A DNA stretch of 9,043 bases from assembly GCA_023387715.1 (NCBI GenBank), contig JAEWHQ010000285.1:1-9043 (forward strand), in the 5' to 3' direction. This DNA comes from Pseudomonadota bacterium (lineage in GTDB: Bacteria > Pseudomonadota > Alphaproteobacteria > Rhizobiales > Rhizobiaceae). A program made the translations under genes and the position numbers. The notes below the pieces were generated by a model. That model was not told where the DNA came from. It searched no databases and saw only the letters and a program-made list of their open reading frames with translations. Every line of letters starts with the position of its first letter. The first letter of the stretch is position 1. Below, one piece after another: positions 1-5,536 of this stretch.

Positions 1-107
1 GCGTCAACATATCTTCTCGAAAAACGTGTCCGCCAAAGTTCTTTTTGAACTATCCGAAAACAGTTCAGCAAACTATGCCGCCCACGTTTCTCTTTCTTCT
101 GTATGTA

Positions 108-121
108 ATTTTCAAAGAACG
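108..121 (-). promoter_or_regulatory. boxA antitermination site of the rRNA leader
   Basis: On the minus strand the sequence is CGTTCTTTGAAAAT. It closely resembles the rRNA boxA core (E. coli GCTCTTTAACA, Bacillus TGTTCTTTGAAAAC). In rRNA operons boxA RNA binds NusB/NusE (S10) and lets RNA polymerase pass Rho-dependent stop signals on the untranslated transcript. It lies directly 3' of the boxB-like hairpin, in the boxB-then-boxA order of rRNA leaders. Confidence 0.72.
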
Positions 122-139
122 GACGAAGTCACCTTCGTC
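122..139 (-). promoter_or_regulatory. boxB-like leader hairpin with GNRA tetraloop
   Basis: On the minus strand GACGAAG-GTGA-CTTCGTC forms a perfect 7-bp stem closed by GUGA, a GNRA-type tetraloop. It abuts boxA with no gap. This matches the position of boxB in rRNA antiterminators. It is not a terminator, since no U-tract follows it on either strand. Confidence 0.62.
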
Positions 140-212
140 AAAAACTAACCTCAATCACCAATCAGCGAACTCGCGCTCAACCGCTCAGCAATCTCACCAC
201 CCTCACTCTGTC

Positions 213-236
213 GAGCTCCGAAGTAGTTCGGGGCTT
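213..236. repeat. 10-bp stem-loop at the rRNA transcription start
   Basis: GAGCTCCGAA (213-222) can pair with TTCGGGGCTT (227-236) around the 4-nt loop GTAG, giving ten pairs of which two are G-U wobbles on the plus strand. It covers the predicted start and discriminator of the rRNA promoter. It may only reflect the symmetric GC-rich discriminator, and a function is not established. Confidence 0.4.
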
Positions 237-263
237 CTAACCCCTCAAGTAATCACTGTCAAG
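235..263 (-). promoter_or_regulatory. rRNA operon promoter
   Basis: On the minus strand a perfect -35 TTGACA (257-262, in the alphaproteobacterial form CTTGAC at 258-263) is followed after 16 nt by TTAGAA (235-240) as -10. The -10 is flanked by GGGG and GCCCC, recalling the GC-rich discriminators of rRNA promoters. The weak -10 (3 of 6 to the rhizobial consensus CTATAT) is the doubtful part. The AT-rich stretch upstream (about 264-330) could be an UP element. Predicted transcription start is near 228. Confidence 0.6.
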
Positions 264-513
264 CGAAAACTTTCAAGAAAATCATTTATTTAAGTAACAT
301 TTGATTTTCTTAATTCTCTACTTTGTTTTGTGTGTTTCACAAATCTGTCGTAGAGATAGCCTACTAATGCCATTCCGAATGAAGAGTCAAGCGACGCTTC
401 TGGAAAAGACGCATTTTTGTATAAAACCGACTAAAAACATCGCTTTTAGCGCTTATGCACAGCCCACTCCTCACCCGAACGGGCTATTCAACATCGTTTT
501 TATGAGAATCATC
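264..513. other. AT-rich intergenic stretch without a credible gene
   Basis: I see no protein gene here: the open frames at 45-293 and 301-516 on the plus strand lack a ribosome binding site and have compositions unlike the neighbouring proteins. The part nearest the rRNA promoter (264-330) is rich in A and T runs. An imperfect GC hairpin (CCCGAACGGG near 475-484) lies further upstream. Apart from the possible second promoter, nothing more can be assigned. Confidence 0.5.
362..391 (-). promoter_or_regulatory. possible second upstream rRNA promoter
   Basis: The minus strand carries a second TCGCTTGAC (385-393), the same nine bases that hold the -35 of the proximal rRNA promoter (257-265). A candidate -10 lies 17 to 18 nt downstream in ATTAGTAG (361-368) but matches poorly. 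rRNA operons often have tandem promoters, and this would fit. Low confidence because the -10 is weak. Confidence 0.25.
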
Positions 514-544
514 TAAAATAAAAAGAGCGTCCGAAGACACCCTT
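514..544 (-). terminator. rho-independent terminator of the aldo/keto reductase gene
   Basis: On the minus strand AAGGGTGTC (536-544) pairs with GACGCTCTT (523-531) around a TTCG tetraloop (532-535), giving nine pairs, two of them G-U, closed by the very stable C(UUCG)G. The 3' arm runs straight into TTTTTATTTTAG. It lies 45 nt after the stop codon of the reductase and shields the rRNA promoter downstream from read-through. Confidence 0.88.
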
Positions 545-588
545 GATACATTATATACATATAGGGGCTACACATTAGCCGTTCAGCT

Positions 589-1575
589 TTAAATGTGACC
601 CGCAATGTTTTTCGCGCTGTAAGGCGATTCCATTACCGCCACATCCTCATCGCTGAGACGAATCTCCAGCGCACCAAGCGTATCTTCAAACTGATGAAGC
701 TTAGAGATTCCGACAATCGGAGCCGAAATACCTGCGCGAGTCGCAACCCAAGCATATGCAATCTGCGCCATTGGCTTGCCATGACGCTCCGCAACCTTTT
801 TAACGGCAGCAATAACCGCATCATCTTGTGCTTTTGAGCGATCATAAAGTGCATTTGCGGTTTTATCTGTCTGCGCACGCACTGTTGAGGCAGAATCACC
901 ACCTGTTGCGCGACCGGCCAAAAGTCCACGTGCCAGCGGGCTCCACGGAATCACCCCAACACCTTCAGAACGGCAAAGCGGAATCATTTCACGCTCTTCC
1001 TCGCGATAGATGAGATTATAATGCGGCTGCATGGAAACAAACTGCGCCCAACCGTGCTGGCGCTGCAAGCCAAGCGCCTTCATAAACTGCCAGGCATGCA
1101 TGGAAGACGCACCGAGATAACGTACTTTACCACTGCGCACGACATCATTGAGTGCATCCAGTGTCTCTTCCAATGGTGTTTCGTAATCAAAGCGATGCAG
1201 CTGATAAAGATCAATATAATCAGTGCCCAAACGCTTCAGGCTCGCATCAACCGCTTCAAAAATATGCTTGCGCGACAAACCACGATCATTTGGATCAGCA
1301 CTCATCGGATTATAAAGCTTGGTTGCCAGCACTAATTTATGACGGGGAACAAGCGGCTTTAAAATTTCTGCCACCACTTCTTCACCAACACCATTGGAAT
1401 ACATATCCGCCATATCAAAAAAGTTGATGCCGTGCTCGACAGCTTTTTTGAGAATCGGTGCAGATGCCTCTTTATCCAGCACCCACGGTGCCCAGGCTGG
1501 TGTACCAAAAGACATACAACCCATTGCAATACGGGAAATTTTTAGGCCCGACCGACCCAGATTGACATAGTCCAT
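589..1575 (-). CDS. aldo/keto reductase (YajO-like)
   Basis: This 328-residue protein is a full-length cytoplasmic NADPH-dependent aldo/keto reductase with a TIM-barrel fold. It reduces aldehydes or ketones to alcohols. The catalytic tetrad is visible: Asp54 and Tyr59 in FDMADMYSNG, Lys86 in ATKLY, His127 in QLHRFD. The cofactor-binding parts WSPLARGLLAGR (about 211-222) and GISKLHQFED near the C-terminus are both present. The overall pattern resembles the bacterial YajO-like branch, but the substrate cannot be read from it. The ATG at 1573-1575 is preceded by AAGGAAG (1583-1589), seven bases away, which fixes the start. It is divergent from the GntR regulator, with a candidate operator touching its start codon, and ends in its own terminator (514-544), so it is a single-gene unit probably controlled by that regulator. 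Confidence 0.95.
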   Translation of the reverse strand: MDYVNLGRSGLKISRIAMGCMSFGTPAWAPWVLDKEASAPILKKAVEHGINFFDMADMYSNGVGEEVVAEILKPLVPRHKLVLATKLYNPMSADPNDRGLSRKHIFEAVDASLKRLGTDYIDLYQLHRFDYETPLEETLDALNDVVRSGKVRYLGASSMHAWQFMKALGLQRQHGWAQFVSMQPHYNLIYREEEREMIPLCRSEGVGVIPWSPLARGLLAGRATGGDSASTVRAQTDKTANALYDRSKAQDDAVIAAVKKVAERHGKPMAQIAYAWVATRAGISAPIVGISKLHQFEDTLGALEIRLSDEDVAVMESPYSAKNIAGHI

Positions 1576-1585
1576 TAGTACACTT
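1575..1585 (-). promoter_or_regulatory. candidate GntR operator, reductase-side copy
   Basis: AAGTGTACTAA read on the minus strand is identical to the copy at 1741-1751 on the plus strand. Its core AGT-GT-ACT is a short palindrome of the GT/AC type that GntR-family proteins usually bind. Its last A is the first base of the reductase ATG and its first three bases overlap the end of the Shine-Dalgarno sequence. Binding here would act downstream of the transcription start. Inferred from sequence only. Confidence 0.5.
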
Positions 1586-1610
1586 CCTTATGAGCTAAAA
1601 TGTTCATCTT

Positions 1611-1638
1611 GTTATATTCATAATCATTTTTACGTTAA
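1611..1638 (-). promoter_or_regulatory. candidate promoter of the aldo/keto reductase gene
   Basis: On the minus strand TTAACG (1633-1638) and TATAAC (1611-1616) are separated by 16 nt, matching 4 and 5 of 6 sigma-70 positions. The predicted start near 1604 gives a leader of about 30 nt before the ATG, which includes the ribosome binding site and the candidate operator. The region is very AT-rich, so chance matches are easy. Confidence 0.4.
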
Positions 1639-1711
1639 TTTGTCTATTTAGTTTCTGAAAAAACACTTTTTACGCTCAAATTTAAAAATTATGGTCAATA
1701 AAATTTACCTC

Positions 1712-1739
1712 TTGCAGAAACTCAATCACATGTTATCGT
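1712..1739 (+). promoter_or_regulatory. candidate promoter of the GntR regulator and transport operon
   Basis: TTGCAG (1712-1717) and TATCGT (1734-1739) are spaced by 16 nt, with 3 and 4 of 6 sigma-70 matches. It is a modest match, supported mainly by its place directly ahead of the inverted-repeat operator. I saw no second copy of the operator in the 72 nt before the binding-protein gene, which suggests that this promoter may also serve the transporter genes. Confidence 0.35.
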
Positions 1740-1740
1740 A

Positions 1741-1751
1741 AAGTGTACTAA
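1741..1751 (+). promoter_or_regulatory. candidate GntR operator, regulator-side copy
   Basis: AAGTGTACTAA is an exact inverted copy of the site at 1575-1585. It follows directly after the candidate -10 box of the regulator promoter and ends 13 nt before the ATG, so it would cover the transcription start. That is a standard place for autorepression by a GntR-family protein. The two copies are 166 bp apart, centre to centre. Confidence 0.5.
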
Positions 1752-1764
1752 CAGAGTAGTTCAC

Positions 1765-2766
1765 ATGTTTTCGCTTGATGCTTCCAGTATTGATAAGTCC
1801 CTGCCTGTGCCCGTTGGCGCACAGCTGCATGGGTTATTGAATTATATGCTGTCTTTCGGAGGCATTCCTTACGGCACCAAGCTGCAATCCGTGCGTCAGC
1901 TGGCGACTGAGCTTGGCATAGCGCCGATGACTGTTGCACATGTTTATCAGCAATTACGCGACGCCGGCCTGATTGAAATGCGCCAAGGTTCCGGCGCCTT
2001 TGTTGCCGAGCGTCCACATACGGGCACACAGCAATCTTCGCCTGCTGAAGCATTACGCACCGACATCGAAATCTTGCTCGGCAAGGCAGAGCGTTTGGGC
2101 GTACCAACGATCACGCTCGTTTCCATGATCAATGCCCAATCACAATTGCGCAAACCGAAAGCTGGTCTTTCGATTGTCTTTGTTGCGATTTATGAAGGAC
2201 CTGGTCAGGACTATATTGATGAAATGCGCCCTGTTTTTTCCAGTGATGACCGTATTTCACTGGTAACGCTTGATGATATTCGCGTTGACCCGAAAGCGCG
2301 CGCTGCTTGCTTGGAAGCCGATCTGGTGCTGACATTCCTTAGCCGTCAGGCCGAAATTCGTGAAGTTATACCGGACGCCAATATTCTGGCGCTGCGCTTT
2401 ATTCCATCAGCACGCACCAGACAGACGCTTGCAGGCCTTGATCCACGCGCGCATGTGGTCGCGATCACCCATTTGCCGGATTATATCGCTGTGATGAAAC
2501 CAAGTGTACGTGAATATGCGCCGCATATTTCCGATATCAAAGTTACATGGTCTTCATCGCCGGATCTGGAAGAAATGATTGCAGCCAGTGACGCGGTCGT
2601 ATTTGCCACAGGTGCAGATCATATTGCGGGCATGGTGCGCCCCGGCATTGCTTGTTTTGAATATCGCCACGCCCCTGATCCGGGTTCTGTCGAAAATCAG
2701 CTTATCCCTTGTCTGAATAAATTGAGACAGGGGAAAATATCCAACACCGAAACGGAGATCCCGTAA
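1765..2766 (+). CDS. GntR-family transcriptional regulator with an unusual C-terminal domain
   Basis: The protein has 333 residues. Residues 12-82 are a clear GntR winged helix-turn-helix: LQSVRQLATELGIAPMTVAH followed by the recognition-helix end and the wing GLIEMRQGSGAFVAE. A linker to about 130 leads to a C-terminal part of about 190 residues starting with the hydrophobic strand LSIVFVAIYEG (135-145). This part is neither a recognisable UTRA or FCD domain nor a MocR aminotransferase domain (too short, no lysine motif seen). Alternating strand/helix wording such as VVFATGADH suggests a Rossmann- or periplasmic-binding-like effector domain, which I infer and cannot confirm. The ATG at 1765 places the HTH at the usual distance from the N-terminus, but no good Shine-Dalgarno precedes it, so expression may be low. 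The gene sits 72 nt before the transporter genes on the same strand and probably controls them and the divergent reductase. Confidence 0.9.
   Translation: MFSLDASSIDKSLPVPVGAQLHGLLNYMLSFGGIPYGTKLQSVRQLATELGIAPMTVAHVYQQLRDAGLIEMRQGSGAFVAERPHTGTQQSSPAEALRTDIEILLGKAERLGVPTITLVSMINAQSQLRKPKAGLSIVFVAIYEGPGQDYIDEMRPVFSSDDRISLVTLDDIRVDPKARAACLEADLVLTFLSRQAEIREVIPDANILALRFIPSARTRQTLAGLDPRAHVVAITHLPDYIAVMKPSVREYAPHISDIKVTWSSSPDLEEMIAASDAVVFATGADHIAGMVRPGIACFEYRHAPDPGSVENQLIPCLNKLRQGKISNTETEIP
2705..2734 (+). repeat. strong stem-loop inside the 3' end of the regulator gene
   Basis: TCCCTTGTCT (2705-2714) pairs with AGACAGGGGA (2725-2734) over ten pairs (one G-U) with a 10-nt loop. It lies within the last twenty codons of the regulator. 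There is no T-run after it, so it is not a classical terminator. It might protect or attenuate the transcript between regulator and binding protein. Confidence 0.45.
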
Positions 2767-2768
2767 CA

Positions 2769-2792
2769 CGCACCTCGCGGCGAGGATGTGCG
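2769..2792 (+). repeat. stem-loop between regulator and binding-protein genes
   Basis: CGCAC (2769-2773) pairs with GTGCG (2788-2792) and CTCG (2774-2777) with CGAG (2781-2784), with a 3-nt bulge and loop CGG. It starts just after the regulator stop codon and about 45 nt before the binding-protein start. No T-run follows. It is a second hairpin close to that at 2705-2734. Confidence 0.4.
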
Positions 2793-2838
2793 GAGGGAAT
2801 CTGTTTGCGGCACATAAAATGACATTTGGGAGAGAGAC

Positions 2839-4383
2839 ATGAACAAGTTTTTATCAACCGTGAGTGCGGTCAGCCTCGCTGTTGCCGTTTTCACCGGCGC
2901 ATTGCTACCAGCATCAGCAGCCGGAAAATTGGTGGTTGGCACCGACATTGATGCAGGCACACTTGATCCGCGCCAGTCGCGCGATTCTACGGCTTACCGT
3001 GTGGCTGATCTGCTTTATGCCGGCCTTGTTCATATCACGCCGTCGCTTGAAGCCGTGCCAGATCTGGCTGAAAGCTGGGAAACACCAGATTCACAGACAT
3101 TCATTTTCAAGCTGCGCCCAGATTTGAAGTTCTCGGACGGTTCACCTTTGACCGCCGAAGATGTGGTCTTCACATATACCACATTGATCGACCCGAATTT
3201 TGGTGCACCTCAGCGTGCTTTGTTCCAGCCTGTTGAGAAAATTGAAGCGCTGGACGAGCGCACGGTTAAATTCTCACTCTCGGCACCTTATGCACCACTG
3301 CTTTCCTATTTGGATATGGGCATTGTTTCCAAAAAAGCAGCTGAATCCGGTCAGGATATGGCACTGAACCCTTTGGGTGCAGGCCCGATGAAGCTGACAA
3401 GCTGGAACCGCGGCAGCGACATTGTCATGGAAACCAACCCGACTTATTGGCGCGGCGCTCCGGAAATTGATCAGGTCACACTTAAAATTATCGGCGACAA
3501 TTCGGCACGCGCACAGGCTTTTGAAGCCGGTGATCTGGATGTCATCCAGTCACCATTATCCCCGCAGGATGTAACACGTCTGGCCGCAGATGATCGCTTT
3601 GAAAAAGTCATCAGCGCCGGTCTTGGCATCACATATTTACATTTCAATACCAGTGATCCGCTGCTCGCCGACCCTAAAATGCGTCAGGCTTTCTCCAAGC
3701 TTGTCGATCAGGCAACCATCGTCAATGATATTTATCAAGGCGTTGACCAGATCGCGACCTCGATGATCCTGCCTTCTTCTTGGGCATTTTCGCCGGATAT
3801 CAAACAGCCGGAATTTGATGTTGAAGGTGCGATTGCACTCTTTAACGAGCTCGGCTGGAAAGACACCAATGGCGACGGCATTCTGGACAAAGACGGCAAG
3901 CCTTTGACCATCACGATTGCCACCCATAGTGAAGACCCGAACCGCGTTCAGGCACTTGAGTTCCTGCAAGCTGTGTTCCAACAGGCAGGCGTTGAAACAA
4001 AGGCGCAAATCTCCGACTGGCCAAGTTTCTCAACCAACTATGTGCAGCAAGGCAAACACCAGATTGCGCTGCTTGGCTGGCTCAGCATTGTTGATCCGGA
4101 TCGTCTGATGTATGCGCAGCTCATCACAGATGGCCCAAACAACTGGGCGAAATATTCCAATGCCGAGCTTGATACATTGCTTAAAAAAGGCCGCTCGGAA
4201 CTTGATCAGGAAAGTCGCAAACAGGCTTATCAGCAAGCCGCAACGCTTTTGAGCACGGAACTGCCTTATTATGTGATTTCCTATCAGGGTTATCAGCTGT
4301 TCCATCAAAAAGATCTGCCGCTTACCACCATTCAGACCAATCCGCGAGGTAATCTTCGCGGCCTGATCGGTTACACCGACTAA
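2839..4383 (+). CDS. periplasmic substrate-binding protein of a peptide-type ABC importer (SBP family 5)
   Basis: The 514-residue protein is a full-length extracellular solute-binding protein of family 5 (DppA/OppA/NikA class), which captures the substrate in the periplasm and delivers it to the two permeases. A Sec signal peptide is plain: MNK start, hydrophobic stretch to about residue 23, cleavage site PASA|AGK after Ala27, with no lipobox cysteine, so it is a soluble periplasmic protein. Family marks are GTLDPRQSRD (40-49) near the mature N-terminus, PDLAESWE, LNPLGAGPMKL, MRQAFSKLVD and LGWKDTNGDGILDKDGKPL. The DxNxDG wording is common in this family and need not bind calcium. A strong GGGAGAGAG (about 2828-2836) precedes the ATG. 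It leads a six-gene transport cluster. The family carries peptides, nickel, opines, sugars and N-acyl compounds, so the ligand is open. Confidence 0.95.
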   Translation: MNKFLSTVSAVSLAVAVFTGALLPASAAGKLVVGTDIDAGTLDPRQSRDSTAYRVADLLYAGLVHITPSLEAVPDLAESWETPDSQTFIFKLRPDLKFSDGSPLTAEDVVFTYTTLIDPNFGAPQRALFQPVEKIEALDERTVKFSLSAPYAPLLSYLDMGIVSKKAAESGQDMALNPLGAGPMKLTSWNRGSDIVMETNPTYWRGAPEIDQVTLKIIGDNSARAQAFEAGDLDVIQSPLSPQDVTRLAADDRFEKVISAGLGITYLHFNTSDPLLADPKMRQAFSKLVDQATIVNDIYQGVDQIATSMILPSSWAFSPDIKQPEFDVEGAIALFNELGWKDTNGDGILDKDGKPLTITIATHSEDPNRVQALEFLQAVFQQAGVETKAQISDWPSFSTNYVQQGKHQIALLGWLSIVDPDRLMYAQLITDGPNNWAKYSNAELDTLLKKGRSELDQESRKQAYQQAATLLSTELPYYVISYQGYQLFHQKDLPLTTIQTNPRGNLRGLIGYTD

Positions 4384-4396
4384 GTTTTTACCAATG

Positions 4397-4428
4397 CCAG
4401 AAACCAGCGCAGCCATGCCGGTTTCTGG
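4397..4428 (+). repeat. stem-loop between binding-protein and permease genes
   Basis: CCAGAAACC (4397-4405) and GGTTTCTGG (4420-4428) form a perfect 9-bp stem with a 14-nt loop, beginning 13 nt after the binding-protein stop codon. There is no T-run, so complete termination is unlikely. In such operons hairpins here often stabilise the binding-protein mRNA or thin out downstream transcription, giving an excess of binding protein over permease. The remainder of the 167-nt gap holds three GCG-rich short repeats (4486-4516) and the permease ribosome binding site. Confidence 0.6.
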
Positions 4429-4534
4429 GAAGTTTCGTTCGCCAGTTCCATGCATTTCAATCTGCATACCGCAGAGCCTGTTTTTGCGCGAAAATTTCAC
4501 GCGAATAATTACGCGTCCATTCCCGTCTTCAATC

Positions 4535-4542
4535 AAGAGGAA
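4535..4542 (+). promoter_or_regulatory. ribosome binding site of the first permease
   Basis: AAGAGGAA lies 8 nt before the ATG at 4551. It supports that start over the overlapping frame that begins at 4394 and runs into the permease gene. Confidence 0.75.
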
Positions 4543-4550
4543 CCGACCAC

Positions 4551-5531
4551 ATGATTGCCTATATTCTGCGTCGGCTCCTGCTGCTTATACCGATGGCTAT
4601 CGGTATGGTGGTAGTGACCTTTGCCTTGCTTCTTATCATTCCCGGTGATCCGGTTGCCGTTCTGCTCGGGCAGGAAGCGACACCAGATGCCATCGCGTTG
4701 TTGCGCGCTAATCTCGGACTGGATGCCCCTTGGTATCTGCGTTTGTGGAATTACTTTGTCGCGCTCGCTCATGGCGATATGGGGCAATCCATTTTCCAAA
4801 ACCAGTCAGTTGCCAGTATTATTGGCGGCAGATTGGCAGCCACAATCGAACTGGCCGTTGTTTCGCTGCTGCTGGCGACAATTCTCGGGCTTCTGCTCGG
4901 TGTGATTTCCGCCATCTGGCAAGGTTCCATCATTGATACAGGCACGATGCTTTTGGCGCAGATCGGTGTTTCCATGCCGGTTTACTGGCTGGGTCTGCTT
5001 CTCATGCTGCTTTTTGCTGTTAATCTGGGCTGGTTGCCAGCAATTGGCCGCGGCGAACCATTAATGTCAGCAATAGGCATGGCTTTGACCGGCAACCCGC
5101 AAGTGCTCGTCAAATCATTGTCCCATATGGCATTGCCAGCTTTGGCATTGGCCGCCAATTCCGCAGCCGTCATTTCCCGTCTGGTACGTGCTTCTATGCT
5201 GGAAATTTTGCGCGAAGATTTCGTGCGCACCGCTTATGCCAAAGGCTTGCGTCGTCCGCGTGTCATCATCTGCCATGCATTGCGCAATGCCTTATTGCCG
5301 GTGCTGAGTGTGATTGGTCTGCGTTTTGGTGCGCTGTTGGGTGGTGCGGTTTTGACCGAAACCATCTTTGCATGGCCGGGCTTGGGACAATTGACCATCT
5401 CCGCCATTTCACAACGCGATCTGCCGCTTATTCAGGGCATTGTACTGACTTTTGCAATCATTTTCGCCCTCGTCAATCTGATCGTTGACCTTCTTTACGC
5501 TGCGGTCGATCCGCGTATTCGGTTGGGATAA
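4551..5531 (+). CDS. ABC importer inner-membrane permease, DppB-like
   Basis: The 326-residue integral membrane protein is the first of two permeases that form the channel of the importer. It begins as DppB-type subunits do, with a short basic stretch (ILRR) and transmembrane helix 1 (about 8-30) ending in the hallmark IPGDPV. Further hydrophobic segments lie near 95-120, 132-160, 195-215, 245-270 and 290-315. The cytoplasmic EAA loop that contacts an ATPase is EDFVRTAYAKGLRRPRVI (about 221-238). The PRIRLG end is also typical. It is complete, with a 167-nt gap before it and only 5 nt between its stop and the next gene. Confidence 0.95.
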   Translation: MIAYILRRLLLLIPMAIGMVVVTFALLLIIPGDPVAVLLGQEATPDAIALLRANLGLDAPWYLRLWNYFVALAHGDMGQSIFQNQSVASIIGGRLAATIELAVVSLLLATILGLLLGVISAIWQGSIIDTGTMLLAQIGVSMPVYWLGLLLMLLFAVNLGWLPAIGRGEPLMSAIGMALTGNPQVLVKSLSHMALPALALAANSAAVISRLVRASMLEILREDFVRTAYAKGLRRPRVIICHALRNALLPVLSVIGLRFGALLGGAVLTETIFAWPGLGQLTISAISQRDLPLIQGIVLTFAIIFALVNLIVDLLYAAVDPRIRLG

Positions 5532-5536
5532 AGACA

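Larger units (their letters stand above)
1..228 (-). other. 5' leader of a ribosomal RNA operon (16S gene expected beyond the left edge)
   Basis: Read on the minus strand, this stretch follows a promoter at 235-263. It has the order seen in rRNA leaders: GC-rich 5' end, hairpin (122-139), boxA (108-121), then the purine-rich wording AAGAAAGAGAAACGTGGGCG (positions 80-99 on the opposite strand), which I recognise from leaders ahead of 16S in Rhizobiales. A 7-bp complementary pair, 22-28 with 83-89 (AAACGTG/CACGTTT), closes a 54-nt segment, and a smaller hairpin sits at 37-51. No tRNA precedes boxA, so this is the 16S leader rather than the 16S-23S spacer, where a similar boxA also occurs. The mature 16S start is not in the window. 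The rRNA assignment rests on remembered leader patterns plus the visible element order; the 16S gene itself cannot be seen. Confidence 0.72.

Noticed and set aside
122..139. Hairpin considered as a transcription terminator
   Set aside because: Neither strand has a U-tract after the stem; on the minus strand it is followed by boxA, which explains it better.
45..293. 82-residue open frame on the plus strand
   Set aside because: It runs antisense through the rRNA leader and promoter, has no ribosome binding site, and its serine- and proline-rich translation looks non-coding.
1..300. 16S-23S spacer instead of 16S leader
   Set aside because: A boxA also occurs in spacers, but here no tRNA-Ile or tRNA-Ala gene lies upstream and a promoter does, so the 16S leader is preferred.
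301..516. 71-residue open frame on the plus strand
   Set aside because: No ribosome binding site, no recognisable protein features, and it lies in the AT-rich upstream region of the rRNA promoter.
2502..2510. AAGTGTACG inside the regulator gene as a third operator
   Set aside because: Only a partial match to the 11-bp repeat and placed within coding sequence; chance is enough.
4030..4536. 168-residue open frame on the minus strand
   Set aside because: It is antisense to the binding-protein gene, has no family features, and the plus-strand gene accounts for this DNA fully.
4394..4648. 84-residue open frame spanning the gap after the binding protein
   Set aside because: It starts at the hairpin without a ribosome binding site and overlaps the well-supported permease start in another frame.
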